Assembly: GCF_000007665.1 (NCBI RefSeq)
Contig: NC_006087.1
Span: forward strand, 2,108,001 to 2,172,000
Source: Leifsonia xyli subsp. xyli str. CTCB07
GTDB taxonomy: Bacteria > Actinomycetota > Actinomycetes > Actinomycetales > Microbacteriaceae
Length of the DNA: 64,000 nt
Reading direction: 5' to 3'
The notes beneath the pieces are model-generated. The model was not told where the DNA came from, made no database searches, and saw nothing but the letters and a program-made list of their open reading frames with translations. Within the stretch, counting starts at the first letter, position 1. Each line of letters begins with the position of its first letter. This document shows positions 41,044 to 49,447 of the stretch, in pieces. The position numbers were made by a program, and so were the translations under genes.

Positions 41044-41616
41044 CGAGGGCCGGGTCGGCTGCCGTCACCTCAAGGGTGATATCCCGGCCATCGGCGGAGG
41101 ATTGCGGCGACGCGGGAATGGCCCGTGCCTACCCTCGTGGAGAGCCGTCACTGAGTCGTGACGGACAACGCTCGGGGAGAGGTGATTGGGGCTCCATCCC
41201 CCGAACGGACGGCGCTTCGATGCGTCTCGCGGAGAGCTGCGCCGAACGCCGGCGTCTCTGGTGCGCCCCCGCGCGTCCTCTCGGACAACGGCCGGTCCCG
41301 CCGAGAGCCCAGCGCTACCGAAAGCCCTCTCCCTCCCGAAAGCCCAGGGCGATCGCGGGCTCCGCTGTGCCCTCGCCAACACCCCGGGCAAGCACCGGAG
41401 AAGGGGGAGGGATCGGGACCAATGCGGGTAAGCAACCGATCCCTCCCCGGGGCCCACCACCTGCTCGAATGGGAAGGCCCGCCGGCCCGGGGCGGCAACA
41501 GGACACGAACCCGTCCTCCTCGGGACATGTCCATCCTGTCCCGCCCGGCGGCCCCTGGGTGACGAACGAACCGAATTAGGCGCTCCACTCAAGCCAGCGC
41601 CATCCGGCCGGCGCCG
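41044..41616. other. Gene-free region between DUF805 and mntH
   Basis: Long open frames exist on both strands, but all show the Arg/Pro/Ser bias of antisense or non-coding high-GC DNA, and none has a recognisable motif, a good ribosome site or a neighbour in its direction. The only local symmetry I note is GTCACTGAGTCGTGAC near 41149, an imperfect palindrome. This may be decayed sequence. Confidence 0.5.
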
Positions 41617-42888
41617 TCACCCCAGCAGCGTCAGGACGACCAGGGCAAGGTTGAGCAGCACCACCAGCGCCGCGACAGCGCCGCCTGCGGCACGCACCCA
41701 GAGCGCGTCGGCCCGGTCGCCCATCAGGGCCCGGGAGCCGGTGAGGCGCAGCAGCGGGATCATCGCGAACGGGATGCCAAGACTGAGGACGACCTGCGAC
41801 AGCACGAGCGCCCAGGTCGGGTCCACGCCGAGCGACAGGATGACGACGGCCGGGACAAGCGTGACGACTCGGCGCGCAAGCAGAGGCACCCGCACCGTGA
41901 GGAGCCCGCTCATGATGGCGGCCCCGGCGTAGCTGCCCACCGAGGTGGAGGCGAGACCGGAGGCCAGCAGGCCGATCCCGAAGATCACTCCGATGGCCGG
42001 ACCGAGCGCCGCGGTGATCGCTGCGTGAGCGCCCTCGATCGTGTCGGTCCCGGGAACGCCCGGGAGGGACGCGGCCGCGAGCAGGAGCATAGCGATGTTG
42101 ACGGCGCCGGCGACGATGAGCGCGAGAACGACATCCAGCCGGGTGGCGCTCAGCAGCGTGCGGATGCGGCCGGGGTCGCCGGTCACGCCGTGCCGGTCGC
42201 GCGCGAGGGCGGAGTGCAGGTAGATCGCGTGCGGCATCACGGTCGCTCCGAGCATGCTCGCGGCGAGCAGCACCGTGGGCGTCCCGTCGAAACGCGGGAG
42301 CAGCCCGCCCGCGGCCGCGCCCCACTCCACCGGGCTCACGACCAGCCCGGCGAGGAACCCGACGGAGATGACGGCGAGGAACCCGACGATGACCAGCTCG
42401 AACGTCCGCTGGCCGTGGCACGTTTGAAGGGCGAGGATGCCGATGGAGACCACGCCCACGATGAGCCCGCCGAGCGACAGCGGCAGCCCGAACAGCAGGC
42501 TCAGGGCGATCGCGCCGCCGATGACTTCGGCGATGTCGGTCGCGGCGGCCACCACCTCCGCCTGGGCCCAGTAGCCGCGCCGGGCGCCCGCGCCCAGCCG
42601 TTCACCGAGAAGCTCCGGGAGGCTCCGGCCGGTCAAGATGCCGAGCTTCGCCGACTGGTACTGCACGAACACCGCGATCGCGTTGGCGGCGACGAGCACC
42701 CACACGAGCAGGTACCCGTAGCTCGCTCCCGCCGTGAGGTTGGCCGCGACGTTCCCCGGATCGACATAGGCGATCGCCGCGACGAACGCGGGGCCCAGCA
42801 GCAGGAGCCGTCCGGCACCCAGCCGGCCCGCCCCTGACTCCGTCGCGCGCTCGCCCGCGGTGATGGCGACGTCGCCTCCTGTGCTCAT
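41617..42888 (-). CDS. mntH: Nramp-family manganese/iron transporter
   Basis: The 423-residue protein has 11 predicted membrane helices. The metal site is complete: DPGN at residues 43-46 in helix 1 (AYVDPGNVAANLTAG) and the MPHAIYLHS motif of helix 6. The family takes up Mn(II), also Fe(II), driven by protons. A DtxR/MntR-like palindrome at 42936-42954 lies 48 bp upstream of the start. It is divergent from the second LCP gene. Confidence 0.95.
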   Translation of the reverse strand: MSTGGDVAITAGERATESGAGRLGAGRLLLLGPAFVAAIAYVDPGNVAANLTAGASYGYLLVWVLVAANAIAVFVQYQSAKLGILTGRSLPELLGERLGAGARRGYWAQAEVVAAATDIAEVIGGAIALSLLFGLPLSLGGLIVGVVSIGILALQTCHGQRTFELVIVGFLAVISVGFLAGLVVSPVEWGAAAGGLLPRFDGTPTVLLAASMLGATVMPHAIYLHSALARDRHGVTGDPGRIRTLLSATRLDVVLALIVAGAVNIAMLLLAAASLPGVPGTDTIEGAHAAITAALGPAIGVIFGIGLLASGLASTSVGSYAGAAIMSGLLTVRVPLLARRVVTLVPAVVILSLGVDPTWALVLSQVVLSLGIPFAMIPLLRLTGSRALMGDRADALWVRAAGGAVAALVVLLNLALVVLTLLG

Positions 42889-42935
42889 CCTCTTTCTCCT
42901 CTCCGGGCCGACGGCATTGACCCCTGTCCATAATG

Positions 42936-42954
42936 TTAGGTGAGACTAACACTA
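42936..42954 (-). promoter_or_regulatory. DtxR/MntR-like operator of mntH
   Basis: TTAGGTGAGACTAACACTA matches the DtxR/IdeR consensus TTAGGTTAGGCTAACCTAA at 14 of 19 positions; the core GTTAG-N6-CTAAC (42935-42950) is a perfect inverted repeat. Upstream of a manganese transporter it is likely the MntR or DtxR site. It sits between divergent genes and might also touch the LCP gene. Confidence 0.7.
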
Positions 42955-43040
42955 TTGTTCTTGATCACTCACGCCACTCAACCCGCCACCCGCACCACTC
43001 GGAGGCAGAGGACGCCACCTACGTTCTGAAAGCCGACCCG

Positions 43041-44327
43041 ATGAAAGCGAGAGAACTGCCGATGACACCGGACGACCGCCCCATGACAGACAGCCGCCGC
43101 CCGATCCGCCACCGAGGGGCCGCGCGACGCCGCCGGCTCAGGATGCTGATCGCCGGCTCGCTCACCGCTGTGCTGGTCGCGGCCTGCGGAGTGGCAGCGT
43201 ACGCCTACTTCGACCTCACCAGCTCCCTCCACCGCTCCGGCTTCACCCTGGCCGGACCGTCCGGCTCGCCCACACCGACCCCGCACGGCGAGGCGAACAT
43301 CCTGGTGATGGGGCTCGACAGCCGGGTGGACCAGAACGGCGACCCGCTCCCACGTGAGCTGTACCAAGCGATCCACGCGGGCGACCAGAGCGACGGCGGA
43401 TACAACGCGAATGTCCTCATGCTCATCCACCTGCCCGCCAACGGGGGGAAAGCGGTCGGGATCTCGATCCCCCGCGATGACTACGCCCCGCTTTCGGGTG
43501 CGCCGGACGGCGTGAGGATGTCCAAGATCAAGGAGGCCTACGGCCTCTCCCTCGACGAGAACCTGCGCACGCTGCGCAAACAGGGCGTCGCCCGGGCCGA
43601 CGCCTACCAGAAGGCGCGCGCAGCCGCACGGCAGACCCAGATCCGGACGGTCTCGGACTTCCTCGGCGGCGTGCGGATCGACCACTTCGTCGAAATCACG
43701 ATGGCCGCCTTCGAGCGCGTGGCGCAGGCGGTACAGCCCATCACGGTGTGCCTCAACCACGCGACGAAGGACAAGTACTCAGGCGCCGACTTCCCCGCGG
43801 GTGTGCAGGAGATCAACGCGGCGCAGGCGATGAGCTTCGTCCGGCAGCGGCGCGACACCGGGCCATCCGACCTCGAGCTGACCGATCTCGACCGGACGCG
43901 ACGGCAGCAGGCGTTCATCCTCTCGCTCGCGCACAAGCTGCGGCGCGCCGAGACCTTCACCGACCTGGGCACGATGCAGCGGCTGCTGGACACCGCGAAG
44001 CAGTACATCGCCGTGGACGACGGGTTCGACCTGCTGAGCTTCGCCAGCGACGCGCAGCGGCTCTCCGGCGGCGGGCTGTCGTTCCAGACGCTGCCGATCG
44101 CGCGGTTCGCGACCATTGACGGGAAAGCCGTGAACATCGTGGACTCGGCGACGGTCCAGGGCATCGTCGCCGGTCTGCTCGGCACGGGAAGCGCTTCGCC
44201 GTCGCCGGCGACAGCGCCCCCGGCCACGGTGTCCACGACCCCGTCGCCGCCCGCTCCGAACCACACCGCGGCGACCACCGACCCGAACGCTCCGCTCCAG
44301 GCGGGCGGTATCCCCTGTGTGAACTGA
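43041..44327 (+). CDS. LytR-CpsA-Psr family protein without LytR_C domain
   Basis: The protein is 428 residues from ATG 43041 (ATG 43062 is also possible). It has a short basic head, a membrane helix (MLIAGSLTAVLVAACGVAAYAYF) and the LCP domain: NILVMGLDSRVDQNGD, VLMLIHLPANGGKAVGISIPRDDYAPL, DFLGGVRIDHFVEI and FVRQRRDTG ... DLDRTRRQQAF. The Arg and Asp residues used for polyprenyl-phosphate binding are present. A Pro/Thr-rich tail follows, ending GGIPCVN. It probably transfers wall polymers to peptidoglycan like its paralogue at 32948, from which it differs by lacking LytR_C. Confidence 0.9.
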   Translation: MKARELPMTPDDRPMTDSRRPIRHRGAARRRRLRMLIAGSLTAVLVAACGVAAYAYFDLTSSLHRSGFTLAGPSGSPTPTPHGEANILVMGLDSRVDQNGDPLPRELYQAIHAGDQSDGGYNANVLMLIHLPANGGKAVGISIPRDDYAPLSGAPDGVRMSKIKEAYGLSLDENLRTLRKQGVARADAYQKARAAARQTQIRTVSDFLGGVRIDHFVEITMAAFERVAQAVQPITVCLNHATKDKYSGADFPAGVQEINAAQAMSFVRQRRDTGPSDLELTDLDRTRRQQAFILSLAHKLRRAETFTDLGTMQRLLDTAKQYIAVDDGFDLLSFASDAQRLSGGGLSFQTLPIARFATIDGKAVNIVDSATVQGIVAGLLGTGSASPSPATAPPATVSTTPSPPAPNHTAATTDPNAPLQAGGIPCVN

Positions 44328-44329
44328 GC

Positions 44330-44347
44330 CACTCACTCCCCCACTCA
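44330..44347 (+). promoter_or_regulatory. CACTCA motif pair upstream of DUF7882-type gene
   Basis: CACTCA occurs at 44330-44335 and 44342-44347, 12 bp apart, 55-72 bp before the next start and in its orientation. The same hexamer is clustered upstream of three surface-island genes. Confidence 0.45.
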
Positions 44348-44401
44348 GACGGCTCACTGTGTGGATAGTTTCATAGCACGCACACCGACGGGAGGGTTCG
44401 G

Positions 44402-44683
44402 ATGGGGACGTTGCAGATCGGCAGCACGGCACGGATCGAGCTGGACGACACGGAGCTGGAGCAGTTGCGGATCGCGATGGGGGTCAAGCTCCGGTGCCGG
44501 GAGATGTTCGCCGTGAGCTGGACGGAGCAGACGCAGCGGGGCGCGTCGGAGCAGAGCGTGCTCGTCGGTCCGGGTCAGCCGCTGCTGTTCTCCTTCGACT
44601 CCTGCGAGCGGCCGAAGACGGATCGCACCCGGGTGGGCGAGCTGCTCGGCGCCGCCAACACCCTGTCGGGTATGCGCATCTAG
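44402..44683 (+). CDS. Small DUF7882-type protein of Microbacteriaceae
   Basis: The 93-residue protein reads MGTLQIGSTARIELDDTELEQL, LRCREMFAVSWTE and GQPLLFSFDSCERPK, the pattern of a short protein widespread in Microbacteriaceae that is often mislabelled as ATP-dependent DNA ligase. Such proteins have no ligase motifs; their function is unknown. The start ATG 44402 follows GGAGGGTTCGG, a strong ribosome site. Members usually occur as single genes, as here. Confidence 0.7.
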   Translation: MGTLQIGSTARIELDDTELEQLRIAMGVKLRCREMFAVSWTEQTQRGASEQSVLVGPGQPLLFSFDSCERPKTDRTRVGELLGAANTLSGMRI

Positions 44684-44744
44684 ACGTCACCTAAACCCGT
44701 CTGCCGCTCCACTCGGACGCAAGTGGGTGCCACACGATGAGGAC

Positions 44745-45020
44745 ATGCCAAAGCGAATAAGGATAGCCTTACCTGACTCGACCGGCTCGAGTCCTCGCCT
44801 GTCCAGCGTCCTCCCAGGAGGCGTGGCCATTGTGCGCCGCGTCGCCGGGGAACGCCCAGAGGTGGTCCAGAGACTGCAAGACCTGGGCTTCGCGCCCGGA
44901 GCGACCGTCCGCGTGCTGCGGAGGGCCCCGCTCGGCGACCCAGCGCACTACCGCGTCGGGTCCGTCGAGATCTGCCTGCGCCGCGCCCAGGCGTCCCTGG
45001 TCGAAGTGGCCGAGGGATGA
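44745..45020 (+). CDS. feoA: Ferrous iron transport protein FeoA
   Basis: The 91 residues end in the SH3-like FeoA domain: LPGGVAIVRRVAGE, RLQDLGFAPGATVRVLRRAPLGDPAHYRVG, LRRAQASLVEV. FeoA helps FeoB, probably through its GTPase. The start is uncertain. ATG 44745 gives a full domain, but the IdeR-like box lies inside its first codons; GTG 44823 or 44832 would clear the box but cut the first strand of the domain. The stop overlaps feoB by four bases (ATGA). Confidence 0.88.
   Translation: MPKRIRIALPDSTGSSPRLSSVLPGGVAIVRRVAGERPEVVQRLQDLGFAPGATVRVLRRAPLGDPAHYRVGSVEICLRRAQASLVEVAEG
44758..44776. promoter_or_regulatory. IdeR/DtxR-like iron box of feoAB
   Basis: Read on the minus strand, TCAGGTAAGGCTATCCTTA matches the DtxR/IdeR consensus TTAGGTTAGGCTAACCTAA at 15 of 19 positions. 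Its placement at the head of feoA fits iron-dependent repression of ferrous uptake. Confidence 0.8.
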
Positions 45021-46918
45021 GTGCGGTCGAGACGCCGACGACACTCGCTCTCGTCGGCCAGCCGAACACGGGAAAGAGCAGCGTCTTCAACCTGCTGACC
45101 GGACTCACCGCCCGCACCGGCAACTACCCGGGCATCACCGTCGACCGGAAGCAGGGGACCTTCCAAGCGGACGGACGGCCATTCGTCGTGGAGGACCTGC
45201 CCGGGACGTACAGCCTGACGCCGCTCAGCCCGGACGAGGCGATCGTCACCGCCCGGCTGAGCGGGGAGGACGGGACCGAAAAGCTCCCCGACGCGCTTCT
45301 CGTCGTCATCGACTCCACGCGGCTCGAACAATCGCTCGTACTACTCGGGCAGATCCTGCGGAACGGCATCCGCACAGCCGTCGTCCTGACGATGACCGAC
45401 GAGCTGGCGCGCCGAGGCGGGCACATCGACATCGACAGCCTGGAGCGGGCCATCGGCGCTCCGGTGATCTCCGCCGTCGCCACTCGGCGCTCCTCGGGCG
45501 CGCTGCTGCGCGAGTTCTGCTCCACGTCGACGACCTGGTCCGCGCCGCTCCTGCCGCCCCCAGCGGATCGGGAGGAACTGGTCGCGTGGACGCGCTCGGT
45601 CGCGGCCGCCGCCGGGCACCGTCCGCCGGGCGTCGACCACACGACGGACCGGGCGGACGCCCTGCTGCTGCATCCCGTCGTGGGCGTCGGTGTCTTCGCC
45701 TGCGTGATGTTCGTCTTCTTCCAGCTCATCTTCACCGTCGCCACACCGGCCCAGGACGCCATCACCGACCTCTGCGGCCAGCTCGCCACACTGGTCGACG
45801 CCGCGGTGCCGTGGCCGTGGCTGGCGAGCCTGCTGGCGGACGGGGTGATCGGCGGAGTGGGAACCGTCGTCGCCTTCCTGCCGCAGATCGCCCTGATGCT
45901 CCTCATGCTCGCCTTCCTGCAGGATTCAGGATACCTCTCCCGCGCGGCCTTCCTGATGGACCGGGTGATGTCGCACGCCGGACTGGAGGGCCGGGCGTTC
46001 GTGGCACTGCTCTCGTCGTTCGCCTGCGCCATCCCCGGGATCATGGCGACGCGCACCCTGCCCTCCGCACGCCACCGGATCGCGACCATGGTCGCCGCCC
46101 CCCTGGTCACCTGCTCCGCACGTCTCCCGGTGTACGTCCTCCTCGTCGGGATGCTGGTCAGCCCGCACGCCCGCTTCGGGCCCTTCCAGGCGCAGGGGCT
46201 GGTGATGTTCGCCCTCTACCTTTTCGGCGCGGTCGTCGCGATGGCGGCTTCCTGGGTGGTCGCGCGCCTCCAGGGCGGCCGGGGCGCGGAGGGGGTGTTC
46301 TTCTCGATGGAGATGCCGCCCTACCGGCGGCCCACGCTGCGCTCGCTGGCTCTGTCCACCTGGGCGGCCATCGCCATGTTCCTGCGCAAATGCGGCACCA
46401 TCATCCTCGCCGCGAGCGTGGTCATGTGGCTCCTGCTCAACATCGCCGCTCCGGGCGCGGCCGTGGCGCGATCGGCCCCGGCTTCCGCGCCCGCGATCGA
46501 CCGGAGCGTCGCCGCGGAGATCGGGCGCTTCGTGGAGCCGGTGTTCGAGCCGCTCGGCTTCGACTGGCACATCAACGTAGCGGTGCTCGCGTCGCTGACC
46601 GCGCGGGAGACCTTCGTCTCGACGCTCGGGCAGATCGCCGCCGACGACGACGCCGACCATCCCGCGGCCGCGCTGCGCGACATGGAGCGGGTGAACGAAG
46701 CGGGACGCGCGGTTCCGCTGTTCTCACCCGGCACGATCGCGGCTCTGATCGTGTTCTTCATGTTCGCGTTGCAGTGCATGTCGACCATCGCGGTGATGCG
46801 GCGGGAGTCCGGCGGCTGGCGCTGGCCCCTGATTGCCTTCGGGTCGATGTTCGCGCTCGCGTGGACAGGCGCCTGGATCGCGAACATCGCGTTCGGCTGG
46901 CTGACAGGCACGGCATGA
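45017..46918 (+). CDS. feoB: Ferrous iron transporter FeoB
   Basis: The 633-residue protein begins with a G domain: G1 GQPNTGKSSVFNLLTG, G2 around NYPGITVD, G3 EDLPGTYSLTPLS. The G4 position reads LTMTDE, with Thr for the usual Asn. Membrane helices follow with the two Gate motifs (FACAIPGIMATRTLP and ASLTARETFVSTLGQ) and conserved cysteines (SSFACAIPGI). It imports Fe(II) across the plasma membrane under GTP control. It overlaps feoA and the Nfu gene by four bases each. It is shorter than the E. coli protein (773), as usual for actinobacteria. Confidence 0.94.
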   Translation: MSAVETPTTLALVGQPNTGKSSVFNLLTGLTARTGNYPGITVDRKQGTFQADGRPFVVEDLPGTYSLTPLSPDEAIVTARLSGEDGTEKLPDALLVVIDSTRLEQSLVLLGQILRNGIRTAVVLTMTDELARRGGHIDIDSLERAIGAPVISAVATRRSSGALLREFCSTSTTWSAPLLPPPADREELVAWTRSVAAAAGHRPPGVDHTTDRADALLLHPVVGVGVFACVMFVFFQLIFTVATPAQDAITDLCGQLATLVDAAVPWPWLASLLADGVIGGVGTVVAFLPQIALMLLMLAFLQDSGYLSRAAFLMDRVMSHAGLEGRAFVALLSSFACAIPGIMATRTLPSARHRIATMVAAPLVTCSARLPVYVLLVGMLVSPHARFGPFQAQGLVMFALYLFGAVVAMAASWVVARLQGGRGAEGVFFSMEMPPYRRPTLRSLALSTWAAIAMFLRKCGTIILAASVVMWLLLNIAAPGAAVARSAPASAPAIDRSVAAEIGRFVEPVFEPLGFDWHINVAVLASLTARETFVSTLGQIAADDDADHPAAALRDMERVNEAGRAVPLFSPGTIAALIVFFMFALQCMSTIAVMRRESGGWRWPLIAFGSMFALAWTGAWIANIAFGWLTGTA

Positions 46919-47481
46919 GCGCCGTGCCGATGCATCCCGAGGCGGTACCCGGACACCCGGCGGCCCTCCTGTGGACGGTCCCGGACGGTCTGTTCCCCCG
47001 GAGCGGCAAGGTGATCGCCGCTCCGGGGGAGCTCGGCGCACTGCTGTCCGGCGGCGAGCTGGCCGAGCTGCGCCTGACCGGCGGGAAGGTGCTCGTCGAG
47101 CTGAACGATGTGCTTGGCTGGCGGCGGAACGGCGACGCGATCCGGCAGGCGCTGGGCGACGCGCTGAGCGCCCCCGGAACGTGGACGCTCTCGGGCCCGG
47201 CGAGCGTCCCACCGCCCGCTGACGACGAATCGCTGCGGGCCGCGCTCGTGCAGCTGCTCGATGGAGCCGCGGGAGACTTCATCCGCTCGCACGGAGGCCG
47301 GCCCACGATCGTCTCCGTCCACGATGGCGTCGTGACGCTGCGCCTGGGCGGAACCTGCGGCGCCTGCCCGGCGGCCGGCCAGACCGTCGCCACCCGGATC
47401 ACGGCGCAGCTGCGGGAGAGTCATCCCGAGGTGCGCTGCGTGCTGGATGCGCCGGTGCTGTGGCCGCGCCGCGCGACCTGA
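46915..47481 (+). CDS. NifU C-terminal-domain (Nfu-type) Fe-S scaffold protein
   Basis: The 188-residue protein has a C-terminal NifU domain with GGTCGACPAAGQTVATRI, whose CxxC pair binds a bridging 4Fe-4S cluster in related Nfu dimers. The first 100 residues (LLWTVPDGLFPRSGKVI, ELRLTGGKVLVELNDVLGW) resemble the Nfu N-terminal domain. ATG 46915 overlaps feoB. The position suggests that newly imported iron is used for cluster assembly, or that this protein replaces FeoC as an accessory factor; both are inference. Confidence 0.85.
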   Translation: MSAVPMHPEAVPGHPAALLWTVPDGLFPRSGKVIAAPGELGALLSGGELAELRLTGGKVLVELNDVLGWRRNGDAIRQALGDALSAPGTWTLSGPASVPPPADDESLRAALVQLLDGAAGDFIRSHGGRPTIVSVHDGVVTLRLGGTCGACPAAGQTVATRITAQLRESHPEVRCVLDAPVLWPRRAT

Positions 47482-47488
47482 GCGCGCG

Positions 47489-48709
47489 TCAGCTGCCGCG
47501 GAACAGCGTCTCGCCGACGTACCCGCCCGGTTCGCAGCCGGGCGGGAGGGCGAAGACCGCCGAGCCTACCGGTGCCGTCCACTGGTTCATCAGGTCGAGC
47601 TGATCCAGCCGCCGCTGGAGCGGCACGAACTGCGCGTCGATGTCGGCCTGGTACGAGACGAACAGCAGCCCCGAGTCGCTCACACCGCTCCCGGGCCGCT
47701 CGTCGTAGTTGTACCCGCGCCGGTAGATCCGCTGCGCGGTGTCCGAGGAGCGCGCGCGGCGGATGTGCGCGTAGGCCGGGATCACCGGGAACCCGAACTC
47801 GTTCATCGCGCCGAAGTCGGGCTCGCTGTGCTCGGTCCCCCCGGTGATCGGCGCGCCGGTGCTGAGAGTGCGGCCGACCGCCTCCTCGCGTCCCGGGCGG
47901 TCCAGGAGGTCCCAGCGGTCGACATCCATCGCGATCCGGCGCAGCACCATCCCGGTGCCGTCGTGTAGCCAGTCGGGGTTCCCCGCCCGGCGCCAGACGA
48001 GCTCGGCGAAGTCGGCGCTGCCCGGCACGGGATTCGCGGTGCCATCCACCTGACCGAAGAGATTGCGGCCGGTCGCACTGGCGGGCTGTGTGCCGCGGGC
48101 AGTGCGGAAGCCCGTCTGAACCCACCGCACTGCGGCGAACCCGCGGGCGTCCTTGAGCAGCATGCGGCGAGCGTGAGCCAGCGTGAGGGGGTCGTCGGAC
48201 GCGAGGTGCAGCAGCAGGTCGCCGTGACTCCACTCGTCGCGGAGGCGATCGACGCCGAAGGCCGGGAGCGGGCGCAGCCAGGCGGGCGGCTCGGCGCCGG
48301 CGCGCTGCACCAGACCGGGGCCGAAGCCGAAGGTCACGGTGAGCCCGGCCGGCCGGGTGGCCAGCTCTGGTTCGGTGTCGGCGAGCGCCGCCTCGCCGCG
48401 GGTCAGATCGGCGGCGTCGGCGGAGAGGACGAGCAGCATCCGCTGGATCGCGCTCCGGTCCGTCTCCGGATGGAGATCGAGCGCGATGAACGCCGAGTGC
48501 GCCGCGGGAGGGGTCTCGATCCCGGACTGACGCCGCCCGTGGAAGGCCACCGACCGGCGCCCGTCGACGGTCTCCGCCGGCGCTGCGGCGGGGCGGGCGG
48601 CCGCGATCCCGGCGACGAGGGACGAGGTCGCGCCGATCCCGGCGACCGCCGCTCCCCCGAGGAGGAACTGCCGCCGCCGGACACGCCCGCCGGGCCCGGA
48701 GCCGGTCAT
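47489..48709 (-). CDS. Dye-decolorising (DyP) haem peroxidase, Tat-exported
   Basis: The 406-residue protein carries a twin-arginine signal (RRRQFLLGGAAVAGIGATSS). The DyP motif GxxDG is seen in NLFGQVDGTANP, and the proximal His lies in GTEHSEPDFGAMNEFGF. FVSYQADIDAQFVPLQRRL and NQWTAPVGSAVFALPPG are the usual C-terminal blocks. It matches EfeB/DtpA-type enzymes that act outside the membrane. Its start overlaps the stop of the PCuAC gene, so the two form an operon like ecuC-dtpA of Streptomyces lividans, where DtpA works with copper trafficking. No efeU or efeO is present. Confidence 0.92.
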   Translation of the reverse strand: MTGSGPGGRVRRRQFLLGGAAVAGIGATSSLVAGIAAARPAAAPAETVDGRRSVAFHGRRQSGIETPPAAHSAFIALDLHPETDRSAIQRMLLVLSADAADLTRGEAALADTEPELATRPAGLTVTFGFGPGLVQRAGAEPPAWLRPLPAFGVDRLRDEWSHGDLLLHLASDDPLTLAHARRMLLKDARGFAAVRWVQTGFRTARGTQPASATGRNLFGQVDGTANPVPGSADFAELVWRRAGNPDWLHDGTGMVLRRIAMDVDRWDLLDRPGREEAVGRTLSTGAPITGGTEHSEPDFGAMNEFGFPVIPAYAHIRRARSSDTAQRIYRRGYNYDERPGSGVSDSGLLFVSYQADIDAQFVPLQRRLDQLDLMNQWTAPVGSAVFALPPGCEPGGYVGETLFRGS

Positions 48710-49206
48710 CCCTTGTAGTTCTCGTTCGCCCCGGAGAAGTCCTTCACCGGGACGGCGACGGGGGAGGTCGAACCGTCTGAGAATCGCAGCGTCACCGAGA
48801 TCTTCTGCCCGGCCTCGAGCGGCGCTTTGAGGCCCATCAGCATGATGTGGCTGCCACCGGGCGCCAGATGCAGGGTCGAGCCGGCCGGGATGCGGAACCC
48901 GCTTTTCGCCTCCTGCATCGTCTCCGCACCATTCTTCGTGACCGTCTCATGGAGCTGGAGGCTCGAGGCCGCCGAGCTGGTGGCTCCCACCACGATCGCC
49001 GTCCCGGAGCCCGTGTTCTTCACATCGCCGAACGCTGCGGTCATCCCGGAGCCGGCCGCCTTGACCCACGCTTTGCTCACCTGCACGCCATCCGCCTGTT
49101 TTCCCGGGGTCTGCGCCGAGGCGGGCAGGTGGACGGCGCAGCCGGTGAGGCCGAGCAGGATCGCTGCCACGGTCGTGGCGCGAAGCAGCCTGGTGGTTTT
49201 CGTCAT
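48706..49206 (-). CDS. PCuAC-type copper chaperone lipoprotein
   Basis: The 166-residue protein has a lipoprotein signal (ILLGLTGC, Cys23). The PCuAC domain has the copper ligands in the order His-x-Met-His-x-Met: LQLHETVTKNGAETM and GGSHIMLMGLK. It carries Cu(I) outside the membrane, for example to cytochrome oxidase. It is the promoter-proximal gene, and the DyP peroxidase follows with a four-base overlap. No Sco or CopC gene is near. Confidence 0.92.
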   Translation of the reverse strand: MTKTTRLLRATTVAAILLGLTGCAVHLPASAQTPGKQADGVQVSKAWVKAAGSGMTAAFGDVKNTGSGTAIVVGATSSAASSLQLHETVTKNGAETMQEAKSGFRIPAGSTLHLAPGGSHIMLMGLKAPLEAGQKISVTLRFSDGSTSPVAVPVKDFSGANENYKG

Positions 49207-49447
49207 TCGTACGTCCTCTTCAGCTCAGGGGGTCGTGTGCCCACCGATTCAATCCGCGCGCGGCGGGACCGAGTGACGACCGGGGGCGCAACCCGGCCGA
49301 ATAGGTGGGCGCCGGCGGCCGCTGAGTGGAAACCCGACCCGACGCCGATCCCCCGAACACCACTCATCCCGCGCCGCTGGCCACTCGTGGCCGCTTCCGC
49401 CGTCGGACACTGGGCGGCAAGGAACGACGTCACGAGAGGAACGACTG

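Noticed and set aside
41065..41592. Overlapping long frames on both strands between DUF805 and mntH
   Set aside because: Arg/Pro/Ser-biased, no motif, no good start; treated as non-coding.
32948..44327. The two LCP genes as a recent duplication
   Set aside because: They differ in length, in domain content (LytR_C only in the first) and in most residues outside the core; ancient paralogues.
45350..45430. Loss of the G4 Asn in FeoB as a sign of inactivation
   Set aside because: The rest of FeoB is intact and, from memory, some actinobacterial FeoB proteins also lack this Asn; not strong enough as a lesion.
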